Below, in pieces: positions 50,187-57,699 of a stretch of DNA of 64,000 nucleotides; position 1 is the first letter of the stretch, and the number at the start of each line of letters is the position of its first letter. Below the pieces are notes generated by a model that had not been told where the DNA came from, ran no database searches, and worked only from the letters and a program-made list of their open reading frames with translations. The translations under genes were made by a program, and so were the position numbers. This DNA comes from DASYTH01 sp035762905 (lineage in GTDB: Bacteria; Actinomycetota; Actinomycetes; Mycobacteriales; Pseudonocardiaceae): the NCBI RefSeq assembly GCF_035762905.1, contig NZ_DASUCC010000097.1, positions 262,016-326,015 of the forward strand. The letters run 5' to 3'.

Positions 50187-50570
50187 TTACCGGCGTCGGC
50201 GTCCGGCCCGCCATCGTCCGACCGCCCGAGCCGCCGCGACCAGCGCGGTCGCCGCCTGCGCGGCGGCGATGATCAGGCCGACCGGGCCCATCGCGGGTGC
50301 CCGCACCAGGCGGAACACCGTGCGGGCCGCTCCGATGGCGGTGCCCAGCGACAGCAGCGCACCAAGTGCCGTGCGCAGTCCGCCGGGCGGCTCCGCCGGG
50401 ATGATCGCGTCGGTCACCTCGCGCCGGGTCGCGTAGCGGCGATCGGGCAGCGCGGCGAGTACGGCCAGCGTCTCGCCGGCGGCCTGATGCTTGGTCGCGT
50501 GTGTCAGTAACTCGTTGCGGTCGGCCGGGAACCGGGCGTCCGCAAGCACTTTCTCCACCGAGACGGACAT
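50187..50570 (-). CDS. DUF2795-like protein with a membrane segment
   Basis: A 127-residue protein. The first half (about residues 5-65) resembles DUF2795: RFPADRNELLTHATKHQAAGETLAVLAALPDRRY without its ends. The second half has two hydrophobic stretches (about 70-85 and 95-115) and a basic tail. DUF2795 proteins accompany stress genes in actinobacteria. Its ATG is 2 bp after the stop of the CsbD-like gene upstream, so both are in one operon, perhaps part of a general stress response. Confidence 0.75.
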   Translation of the reverse strand: MSVSVEKVLADARFPADRNELLTHATKHQAAGETLAVLAALPDRRYATRREVTDAIIPAEPPGGLRTALGALLSLGTAIGAARTVFRLVRAPAMGPVGLIIAAAQAATALVAAARAVGRWRAGRRRR

Positions 50571-50572
50571 CG

Positions 50573-50821
50573 TCACGACCGCTGCTGCTCGGACCGCTCG
50601 CGGGCCTCGTGCATCGCGGCCTCGGCGCGTGCCTTCTCGGCCTGCGCCTCGCGTTCGGCCACCTCCTGCTGGGCCTGTGCCTTGTCCTGCTGCGCCTCCC
50701 CCTCGCGCTCCATCGCGTCGTTGCCGGTCAGCACGCCGAGGGCCTCCTTGACCTTGCCCTTGACGCCTTCCACGACGCCCTTGACGCCCTCGGCCGGGCC
50801 GCTGTTGCCGTGCTCGCCCAT
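50573..50821 (-). CDS. CsbD-like stress protein
   Basis: An 82-residue, highly hydrophilic, helical protein. The N-terminal AEGVKGVVEGVKGKVKEALG resembles CsbD-type proteins; the rest is a Glu/Ala/Gln-rich helix (EVAEREAQAEKARAEAA). CsbD proteins are induced by general stress and have no known biochemical role. First gene of a pair with the DUF2795-like gene. Confidence 0.72.
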   Translation of the reverse strand: MGEHGNSGPAEGVKGVVEGVKGKVKEALGVLTGNDAMEREGEAQQDKAQAQQEVAEREAQAEKARAEAAMHEARERSEQQRS

Positions 50822-51022
50822 CGGATCGTCCTCCTCTCTTCAGCGGATCTCGCTGCCCACCGCATACCCGCCGACCCGGGTGGTTAATCGGACGCAACCG
50901 GCGAGGAGAAACCGCGTATTCGTCTGGTTGAGACGCCCCCGCCATCTGGAGGCTAGGCATTGGGGGGTATCGGGAGGCAGGATGCATCCCTGTCGTGCGT
51001 CCCGGGTGATGGAGGCTAGAAC

Positions 51023-52861
51023 GTGTTGCAAGTCAGATCCCTACTCCGCCGCTCGGTGGCACCGGCCGTAGCGGCAGGTTTCCTGGTGGCGGTACCGCTC
51101 GTGTCGGCACCCTCGCCCGCCCCGCAACCCGACCAGTGGACCCCCATGTCCCCCGTGTTGGTGAACTACAGCACCGGTCACGGCGGCGTCGCCAAGGGAC
51201 GGGTCCTCTCCTTCAACGACTTCCATGGCGCGCTCGAGCCCCCCATCGGCAGCGGTGGCCTGGTCAACGGCACCCCGGCCGGCGGCGTCGAGTACCTGGC
51301 CACGCACGTGCAGCGGCTGCGCGCCGCCGGCGAGGCGGCCGGCGAGAAGGTGATCACCGCGGGCGCCGGCGACCTGGTCGGGGCCACCCCGCTGATCAGC
51401 GCCGCGTTCCACGACGAGCCGAGCATCGAGACGCTGTCCAACCTCGGCCTTCAGGTCACCTCGGTCGGCAACCACGAGTTCGACGAGGGCGTCACCGAGC
51501 TCAAGCGGCTGCAGCGCGGCGGCTGCCACCCGGTGGACGGCTGCCAGGACGGCGACGGCTTCGCCGGCGCGGACTTCACCTACCTGTCCGCCAACGTGGT
51601 GGACAAGCGCACCCGGCTGCCGATCCTGGCTCCGGTCGACATCCGGATCGTGCAGGGCGTTCCGGTGGCCTTCGTCGGCATGACGCTCGAGGGCACCCCG
51701 ACCATCGTCAACCCGGCCGGCATCCAGAACGTGGAGTTCCTGGACGAGGTGCAGACCGCCAACAGCTACGCCCAGCTGCTGCGCCTGCTCGGCATCAAGT
51801 CGATGGTGCTGCTGGTCCACGAGGGCGGCCAGCAGAACCCGCCGCCCCCGGTGCAGGACCCGTCCGACTGCGCCAACTTCACCGGGCCGATCGCGCAGAT
51901 CGTCGCCGGGCTGCGGCCCGAATACGGCCTGGTGGTGTCCGGTCACACGCACCGCTTCTACAGTTGCGCGCTGCCCAACTCCTCCGGCGCCAACTCGGTG
52001 GTCACCAGCGCCGGCTCGAACGGCACGCTGATCACCGACATCGGTTTCACGCTGGACCGCCGGACCAGGCAGTTCGCCAGCATCTCGGCCCGGAACGTGA
52101 TCGTCGAGAACGGCGTGCGGCTGCCGGACGGCTCGTGGGCGCGGGACGCTTCCGGCAACTTCATCCGCAACCCCGACCTGGTCGACGCGAGCACCAGGAC
52201 GATCGTGGACAAGTACCGCACCGCGGTCGCCCCGATCGCCAACCGGGTGGTCGGCGCGGTCACCGGCGACATCTCCCGGGCCGCGACCCCGGCCGGTGAG
52301 AGCGCCCTGGGTGACGTGATCGCCGACGCCCAGCTCGCGTACACCGCATCGGCCGGCGCCCAGATCGCGCTGATGAATCCGGGCGGCATCCGGGCGGACT
52401 TCAGCTTCGCCTTCTCGCCCGGCGGCGAGGCACCCGGCCAGGTCACCTACGGCGAGGCGTTCACCGTGCAGCCGTTCAACAACCTGGTGGTGACCCAGAC
52501 GTTCACCGGGGCACAGCTCAAGGAGGTGCTCGAGCAGCAGTTCGTGGGCTTCGGCGGGCAGACCGTCCAGCGCATCCTGCAGCCGTCGGTCGGCTTCGGC
52601 TACGTCTGGGACAGCACCAGGACGCCCGGCGACAAGGTCTCCGGGATGACCCTGAACGGCGTGCCCATCGACCCGGCAGCGACCTACCGGGTGACCACGA
52701 ACGACTTCCTGGCCAACGGCGGTGACGGGTTCACCCGGCTCACCGCCGGCACCGACCGGGTCACCGCACCCGGGTTCGACATCGACGCGCTGGTCGCCCA
52801 CCTCGGCTCCGGCGCGCCGGTCGCGCCCGGCCCGCGGGACCGGATCCGGCTACCGGCCTGA
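51023..52861 (+). CDS. Secreted 5'-nucleotidase / UDP-sugar hydrolase
   Basis: A 612-residue extracytoplasmic enzyme that removes phosphate from nucleotides or splits UDP-sugars. GTG start with a GGAGG site (51011-51015), then a signal peptide (about 1-35). The calcineurin-like domain has the metal motifs SFNDFHGAL, AGDLVG, GNHEFDEG and SGHTHRFYSC. The C-terminal 5'-nucleotidase domain (about 390-600) has GESALGDVIADAQ, MNPGGIRADF and the substrate-stacking PFNN and NDFLANGGDGF segments. It probably scavenges phosphate or nucleosides. It ends in a 17-bp-stem terminator. Confidence 0.93.
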   Translation: MLQVRSLLRRSVAPAVAAGFLVAVPLVSAPSPAPQPDQWTPMSPVLVNYSTGHGGVAKGRVLSFNDFHGALEPPIGSGGLVNGTPAGGVEYLATHVQRLRAAGEAAGEKVITAGAGDLVGATPLISAAFHDEPSIETLSNLGLQVTSVGNHEFDEGVTELKRLQRGGCHPVDGCQDGDGFAGADFTYLSANVVDKRTRLPILAPVDIRIVQGVPVAFVGMTLEGTPTIVNPAGIQNVEFLDEVQTANSYAQLLRLLGIKSMVLLVHEGGQQNPPPPVQDPSDCANFTGPIAQIVAGLRPEYGLVVSGHTHRFYSCALPNSSGANSVVTSAGSNGTLITDIGFTLDRRTRQFASISARNVIVENGVRLPDGSWARDASGNFIRNPDLVDASTRTIVDKYRTAVAPIANRVVGAVTGDISRAATPAGESALGDVIADAQLAYTASAGAQIALMNPGGIRADFSFAFSPGGEAPGQVTYGEAFTVQPFNNLVVTQTFTGAQLKEVLEQQFVGFGGQTVQRILQPSVGFGYVWDSTRTPGDKVSGMTLNGVPIDPAATYRVTTNDFLANGGDGFTRLTAGTDRVTAPGFDIDALVAHLGSGAPVAPGPRDRIRLPA

Positions 52862-52869
52862 TGCAGTGC

Positions 52870-52908
52870 GAGAACCACCCGGGGCCGGTGCGGCCCCGGG
52901 TGGTTCTC
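52870..52908. terminator. Bidirectional terminator
   Basis: GAGAACCACCCGGGGCC (52870-52886) pairs perfectly with GGCCCCGGGTGGTTCTC (52892-52908), a 17-bp stem with a 5-base loop. It lies between two convergent genes, 8 bp after the nucleotidase stop and 5 bp before the stop of the minus-strand gene, so it may serve both. Confidence 0.9.
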
Positions 52909-52913
52909 GTTGG

Positions 52914-53687
52914 TCAGCCGGCGGTCCGGTAGGCGATGTCGCGGACGTCGGTGATGAACATGTACCCCGGTGCGTGCGTGATCGCAAACGGGATCTTGGA
53001 CTCGAGCAGCACCGCCTGCGGGGTGACGCCGCACGCCCAGAACACCGGCACGTCGCCGGGGAGCGGGTCGACCGGCTCACCGAAGTCCGGCCGGGCGAGG
53101 TCGGCGATGCCCAGCTCCTCCGGCGCGCCGATGTGCACCGGCGCGCCGTGCACCTGGGGAACCTGGGCGCTGACCCGGACCGCGGTGGCCACCTGGCCGG
53201 CCGGCACCGGTCGCATGGACACCACCAGCGGCCCGCTGAACCGGCCGGCCGGTCGGCAGTCCCGGTTGGTCACGTACATCGGCACGTTGCGGCCCGCATC
53301 GACATGCCGCAGCGGTACCCCGGCCTCGGCCAGTGCGGCTTCGAAGGTGAAGCTGCAGCCGATCAGGAACGTGATCAGGTCGTCCCGCCAGACGTGGGTG
53401 ACCCGGTCCGGTTCCTCGTCGAGCTGGCCGTGCCGCCACACCCGGTAGCGAGGCAGGTCGGTGCGCAGGTCCGCGTCCGGGGCGAGCACGGTGGCCGGCG
53501 AGCCGGGATCGGTCACGTCGAGCACCGGGCAGGGCTTGGGATTGCGCTGGGCGAACAGGAGCATGTCGTAGGCGTCCTCGGTGGGCACGGACACCAGGTT
53601 CGCCTGGACGAATCCCGGTGCCCAGCCGGCGGTGCTGGCGACCACGCCGTCGCGGAACGCGGCGCGGGCGGTGCTGGCGGTGCTCAT
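52914..53687 (-). CDS. DUF1445 putative hydro-lyase (D-glutamate cyclase-like)
   Basis: A 257-residue protein of the DUF1445 family, related to the D-glutamate cyclase fold. Family marks are GWAPGFVQANLVSVP near the N-terminus, FLIGCSFTFEAAL, GPLVVSMRP and the C-terminal PVFWACGVTPQAV and ITHAPGYMFITD segments. Members often lie beside MFS carriers and GntR regulators in dicarboxylate or amino-acid breakdown clusters, as here. It starts 12 bp after the MFS gene stop on the same strand. Exact substrate unknown. Confidence 0.88.
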   Translation of the reverse strand: MSTASTARAAFRDGVVASTAGWAPGFVQANLVSVPTEDAYDMLLFAQRNPKPCPVLDVTDPGSPATVLAPDADLRTDLPRYRVWRHGQLDEEPDRVTHVWRDDLITFLIGCSFTFEAALAEAGVPLRHVDAGRNVPMYVTNRDCRPAGRFSGPLVVSMRPVPAGQVATAVRVSAQVPQVHGAPVHIGAPEELGIADLARPDFGEPVDPLPGDVPVFWACGVTPQAVLLESKIPFAITHAPGYMFITDVRDIAYRTAG

Positions 53688-53699
53688 TCGTCCCTCCCG

Positions 53700-54983
53700 T
53701 CAGGCCAGTTCGGCGTTGCGGGTCTCCGGCAACCAGAACAGGGCGACGAAGGCCAGGGCGTAGGCGAACGCTCCGAACGCCATCGCGCCGCCGATGCCGA
53801 GCTGCCCGGACAGGAACCCGATGGCGGCCGGGAAGAACGCGCCGAGCGCCCGGCCGAAGTTGTAGGTGAAGCCCTGGCCGGCGCCGCGGGCCCGGCTCGG
53901 GTACAGCTCGGCGAGGAACGAGCCGAACCCGCTGAAGATCGCCGATGCGCAGAAGCCGAGCGGGAATCCGAGGTACATCACGGCGGAACCGGTGCTGGCC
54001 GGAAGCTGGGTGTAGAGCAGTAGCAACGCTCCACTGAGGACGGCGAAGAGCCGGAAGGTGTTCTTGCGGCCCAGCCGGTCGGTGAAGTAGCCGCCGGTGA
54101 GGTAGCCGGCGAACGCGCCGGTGATCAGGAAGAACAGGTAGCCGCCGGTGCCGACCACGGACAGACCGCGCTCGGTCTTGAGGAAGGCGGGCAGCCAGGT
54201 GGCGATCGTGTAGTAGCCGCCCTGGCAGCCGGTCGCCAGCAGCGCGGCGAACACGGTGGTGCGCAACAGGTCCGTGCGGAAGATCGCCCTCAGCGAACCG
54301 CGGGCCGCCTGCGTGCGGCGTTCGGTGTAGACCGGTGCGTCGACCACCCGGCGACGGATCCAGATCACCGCGAGCGCCGGCAGGGCACCGGTCAGGAACA
54401 GCACGCGCCAGGCGACGTCCTGGTCGAACAGGTTGAACACCAGCGTGTACATCAGGACGGCGGCGCCCCAACCGACCGCCCAGGAGCTCTGGATCACCGC
54501 GACCGCGCGGCCGCGGTGCCGGGCGGTGGCGTACTCGGCGACCAGGATGGCGCCGGTGGCCCACTCGCCGCCGAACCCGACGCCCTGCAGAGCCCGGAAG
54601 ACCAGGAGGGTCTCGTAGTTGGGGGCGAGGCCGCACAGCGCGGTGAACAGCGCGTAGGCGATGACGGTGATCATCAGGGTGCGAACCCGGCCGATCCGGT
54701 CGGCCAGCACGCCGGCGGCGACCCCGCCGATCGCGGAGGCGACCAGCGTGGTCGTGGCGAGTAAGCCGGTCTGCCCGCCGCTGAGCCCGAACGTGGCGGC
54801 GATGGCGGTCAGGCTGAGCGGGAGTACCCAGAAGTCGTAGGAGTCGAGGCCGAAGCCGAGGAACGCGCCGACGACCGCGCGCTTGCCTCTCGCGGGCAGC
54901 TCTCGCCACCACGCCATCCGGCGTTCGGGGAGTTCGGGTGGTTCGTGAACGGGGCTCCGGGATTCGCTGGTCACGTCGCTCAT
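53700..54983 (-). CDS. MFS transporter, sugar/acid:H+ symporter type
   Basis: A 427-residue carrier with 12 membrane helices. The DRIGRVRTL motif follows helix 2, the family motif GGEWATGAILVAEY is in helix 4 and DRLGRKNTF follows helix 8, as in the aromatic-acid/carboxylate (sialate/4-hydroxybenzoate-like) porters. I choose the ATG at 54983, which overlaps the stop of a 60-codon leader frame (ATGA); the frame stays open upstream but with non-transporter sequence. With the DUF1445 gene it forms an operon, probably controlled by the divergent GntR protein. Confidence 0.92.
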   Translation of the reverse strand: MSDVTSESRSPVHEPPELPERRMAWWRELPARGKRAVVGAFLGFGLDSYDFWVLPLSLTAIAATFGLSGGQTGLLATTTLVASAIGGVAAGVLADRIGRVRTLMITVIAYALFTALCGLAPNYETLLVFRALQGVGFGGEWATGAILVAEYATARHRGRAVAVIQSSWAVGWGAAVLMYTLVFNLFDQDVAWRVLFLTGALPALAVIWIRRRVVDAPVYTERRTQAARGSLRAIFRTDLLRTTVFAALLATGCQGGYYTIATWLPAFLKTERGLSVVGTGGYLFFLITGAFAGYLTGGYFTDRLGRKNTFRLFAVLSGALLLLYTQLPASTGSAVMYLGFPLGFCASAIFSGFGSFLAELYPSRARGAGQGFTYNFGRALGAFFPAAIGFLSGQLGIGGAMAFGAFAYALAFVALFWLPETRNAELA

Positions 54984-55162
54984 GCCGGCACCTCGCAGCC
55001 CGGCAGCCGGCCGAAACCGATGCTTCCCCGGCTCGGCGCCGGGGCAGTGCTCGTCGACCTGCCGGCCGACTTGCTCAAGGACCCGCCCGAGAACCTGCCG
55101 GTCGCCCTGCCCGCCGACCTGTGGGCCGGCCTGCCCGAGGACCTGCTCGCACGCTCGCTCAT
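54980..55162 (-). CDS. Possible 60-residue leader ORF before the MFS gene
   Basis: ATG at 55162 with a strong GAGGAGG site 6-7 bp upstream; the stop overlaps the MFS start (ATGA). The product is Ser/Gly/Arg-rich with a loose SAGR-type repeat and no known family. It opens with ATGAGCGAGCGTGCGAGC, a variant of the start element at 34975-35123. The opposite strand also has a good-looking open frame (repeated LPADL units), so coding on minus is not certain. Confidence 0.4.
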   Translation of the reverse strand: MSERASRSSGRPAHRSAGRATGRFSGGSLSKSAGRSTSTAPAPSRGSIGFGRLPGCEVPA

Positions 55163-55237
55163 TAGGCCCCTCCTCACGCACGTGGTGGCTGTGTGTGACA
55201 GGGACGCTACGGGAACATGTGACTATCTGACAAGAGG

Positions 55238-55250
55238 ATTGTTGAACAAT
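55238..55250. promoter_or_regulatory. GntR-type operator candidate
   Basis: ATTGTTGAACAAT is a perfect inverted repeat about a central G. A related GTGAACAATTGAC lies at about 55288. Both are in the region between the MFS and GntR genes and could be sites of the GntR protein. Confidence 0.45.
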
Positions 55251-55314
55251 TTGACAAGGGAACAAGAGGGATGTTGGCTCAGGGGGCAAGTGAACAATTG
55301 ACGAGGAGGCCCGC

Positions 55315-55992
55315 GTGGCGGCAGGCGTCGAATGGGCCGGCCTGGATCGCATCAGCACCGCGGAACGGGTCGCCGGGATCCTTCGCGACCAGATCGAAAC
55401 CGGCAAGCTCAAGCCCGGCACGAAGCTGTCCGAGGAGGAAATCACCACCGGCCTTGGCATCTCGCGCAACACGCTGCGGGAAGCGTTCCGGCTGCTGGTT
55501 CACGAACGGCTGCTCGAGCACCGGTTCAACCACGGCGTCACCGTCCGCATGGTCGGCCTCGACGACCTGCGCGATCTCTACCAGGTCCGCCGAGTGATCG
55601 AGTGCTCGGCCGTCCGCGGCGTCACCGAGTTGTCCGACACCGCCCGCACCCGTCTGCACGAAGCCGTGCTCGACGCCCAGGACGCCGCGAAGGAGGGCCG
55701 CTGGGCCGATGTCGGCACCGCGAACCTGCGCTTCCACCAGGCCATCGTCGGGATGATCGGCAGCCCGCGGATCGACGAGGTGATGCGCCGGGTGTGGGCC
55801 GAACTGCGCCTGGTCTGGCACGTCCTCGACGACCCGAGGACCAGCTTCGAACGCTACATCTCGGTCAACAGCGAGCTGCTGGACCTGCTGCTGATCGGCG
55901 ACTTCACCCGGGCCGAGAAGGTGCTGAAGACCTATCTCACCTCGGCCGAGAAGCAGTTCGTGGCCGCGTACGCCGAGGCCTCCCACCGCTGA
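55315..55992 (+). CDS. GntR-family regulator, FCD (FadR) type
   Basis: A 225-residue regulator. The N-terminal winged helix (about 10-80) has RVAGILRDQIETGKLKPGTKL and GISRNTLREAFRLLVHERLLE. The FCD ligand-binding domain (about 90-215) has the metal/ligand residues in TANLRFHQAIVGMIGS and SVNSELLDLLL. Start at a GTG. It is divergent from the MFS/DUF1445 operon and likely represses it until a carboxylate ligand binds. AT-rich dyads lie in the space between. Confidence 0.92.
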   Translation: MAAGVEWAGLDRISTAERVAGILRDQIETGKLKPGTKLSEEEITTGLGISRNTLREAFRLLVHERLLEHRFNHGVTVRMVGLDDLRDLYQVRRVIECSAVRGVTELSDTARTRLHEAVLDAQDAAKEGRWADVGTANLRFHQAIVGMIGSPRIDEVMRRVWAELRLVWHVLDDPRTSFERYISVNSELLDLLLIGDFTRAEKVLKTYLTSAEKQFVAAYAEASHR

Positions 55993-56028
55993 GTGTCCCC
56001 CGATCGGCGGGCATGTCAGGATGCCGGC

Positions 56029-56139
56029 ATGCCCGCACGGATCACGGACCCCGCGCTCGACGCCGGCGCCCGTCCCATCCGACCGCCCGCAACCAGCAGT
56101 GACGCCGCGCTCGCCGACACCCGGACCCGCGTGCGGTGA
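56029..56139 (+). CDS. Possible 36-residue leader ORF coupled to the TauE gene
   Basis: An ATG-started frame with third-position GC above 85 percent whose stop overlaps the GTG start of the TauE gene (GTGA). It is Pro/Ala/Arg-rich without a known family. Coupling suggests that it serves translation of the transporter; it could also be a chance frame. Confidence 0.35.
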   Translation: MPARITDPALDAGARPIRPPATSSDAALADTRTRVR

Positions 56140-56891
56140 CCCCCTTCGAAGCGATCCTCGTCGCTCTCGCCGGGGTGCTCGCCGGCGGGATCAACACGGT
56201 GGTCGGTTCCGGAACGCTGATCAGCTTCCCGGTGCTGCTGGCCGTGGGTTACCCGCCGGTGGTCGCCAACGTGTCCAACGGGCTCGGCCTGGTGCCGGGC
56301 TCGGTGAGCGGCGCGATCGGTTACCGCCGTGAGCTGGTCGGCCAGACCGGCCGGCTGGTGCGGTTCGGTGCCGCGTCCGCGATCGGTGGCGTCCTCGGCG
56401 CGGTACTGCTGCTGGTGCTGCCGGCGAGCGCGTTCGAAGCGATCGTGCCGGCCCTGATCGCCGTCGCCCTCGTGCTGGTGGTGCTGCAACCATGGCTGGC
56501 CCGCCGGCTCGCCGCCCGGCCGCGGGAGCGCCACCCGCACGGCGGCCTGCCGCTGCTGCTCGGGATCTTCGCCACCGGGGTCTACGGCGGATACTTCGGC
56601 GCGGCGCAGGGCATCGTGCTGCTCGGGCTGATGGGCATCCTGATGGACGAGGCCCTGCAGCGGATCAACGCCATCAAGAACGTGCTCGCCGCGGTCGCCA
56701 ACCTGACCTCCGGCATCGTCTTCGTGTTCGTCGCCGACGTGGCCTGGCTCGCGGTGCTGCTGCTCGCGGCCGGCTCCATCGTCGGCGGTCAGTTCGGCGC
56801 CCGGGTCGGCCGCAGGCTCCCGGCCACCTGGTTGCGCGCGATCATCGTGGTCGTCGGCCTCGCCGCCATCGCGCAGTTGGTACTGCGGTGA
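56136..56891 (+). CDS. TauE/SafE-family membrane transporter
   Basis: A 251-residue protein with about eight hydrophobic helices in two repeats and the family motifs GGINTVVGSGTLISFPVLL (residues 17-35) and FATGVYGGYFGAAQGIVLLG (about 147-166). The family exports sulfite, sulfoacetate or other organosulfur anions. The GTG start overlaps a small upstream frame; the stop TGA overlaps a possible GTG start of the EspG-like gene. Substrate unknown. Confidence 0.9.
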   Translation: MTPFEAILVALAGVLAGGINTVVGSGTLISFPVLLAVGYPPVVANVSNGLGLVPGSVSGAIGYRRELVGQTGRLVRFGAASAIGGVLGAVLLLVLPASAFEAIVPALIAVALVLVVLQPWLARRLAARPRERHPHGGLPLLLGIFATGVYGGYFGAAQGIVLLGLMGILMDEALQRINAIKNVLAAVANLTSGIVFVFVADVAWLAVLLLAAGSIVGGQFGARVGRRLPATWLRAIIVVVGLAAIAQLVLR

Positions 56892-56911
56892 AACCTGGCA
56901 TCCTTGCCCGG

Positions 56912-57688
56912 GTGACCACCGCGGTGCGCATGTCGCACGTCGAGTTCGACATCGTCTGGGAGCGGCTCGGCCTCGGCGAGCGGCCCTACCCGATCACCGT
57001 CCCGGTCTTCGGGGCGACCACGGACGAGCGCGCCGTGCTGCGTGAGCAGGTGTGGCAGAGCCTCGCCGACCGCGGCCTGCACGACGGCACCGACCTGCGC
57101 CCCCGGCTGGAGGATCTGCTGGTCCTGCTGGTCCGCAACCGGTTCACCATCGACGGACTGCTCTCCGGCCGGGAACAGCAGCGCATCCTCGCGGCGGCCG
57201 GGCGCGGCGATGCCGGATTGCTGCTCGTGCAGACCGACGCGGAGGTGCGGCTCGAACCGGTGCGCGGCGGCGACGTGGTGGCCGCGGTGATGGCGTTGGT
57301 GGCCGAGGAGAAGCCCGGCCCCGGCGATCCGATCGGGTTACCCACCGCGCTGTTCGACGAGGCCGTCCGCGCCTATGCCAGCGGCGGCCACCTGGCGCTG
57401 GAGACCGCCCTGCGGGCCGGCGGGATCACCGGGCGCGAGCTGCGCGGGCTGTCCACGCTGCTCGAGTCCGCCCGCAGCGGCGGCGGGCAGCTCGCCGCCA
57501 ACACGGTCGACCGGATGGGCCGGCGCACCCGAACCCCGGTGCTCAACTGGTTCGACACCGAGGCCGGCCGCTACCTGGTCTTCGCGGAGCGCCGGCGGGA
57601 CGGCGCCGAGTGGCTGACCTGCGCGCCCGGCGACTCCGGCCGGCTCAGCCGGCGCCTGACCGAGCTGGTCGCCGGGCTGCGGGTGTAG
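56912..57688 (+). CDS. EspG-family ESX chaperone-like protein
   Basis: A protein of about 258 residues resembling EspG, the cytoplasmic chaperone of ESX substrates (PE/PPE in mycobacteria). Typical sequence is SHVEFDIVWERLGLGERPYP at the start and a C-terminal GRRTRTPVLNWFDTEAGRYLV-like segment. The start is uncertain: GTG at 56888 (which would overlap the TauE stop), GTG at 56912 or ATG at 56930. No ESX core genes are adjacent. It may serve an ESX system elsewhere, perhaps also the toxin operon at 33.8-38.3 kb. Confidence 0.8.
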   Translation: MTTAVRMSHVEFDIVWERLGLGERPYPITVPVFGATTDERAVLREQVWQSLADRGLHDGTDLRPRLEDLLVLLVRNRFTIDGLLSGREQQRILAAAGRGDAGLLLVQTDAEVRLEPVRGGDVVAAVMALVAEEKPGPGDPIGLPTALFDEAVRAYASGGHLALETALRAGGITGRELRGLSTLLESARSGGGQLAANTVDRMGRRTRTPVLNWFDTEAGRYLVFAERRRDGAEWLTCAPGDSGRLSRRLTELVAGLRV

Positions 57689-57699
57689 AAACTGATGGC

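Noticed and set aside
54984..55472. N-terminal extension of the MFS transporter
   Set aside because: The frame is open, but the added sequence is Gln/Gly-rich and unlike any transporter, and it runs under the GntR gene.
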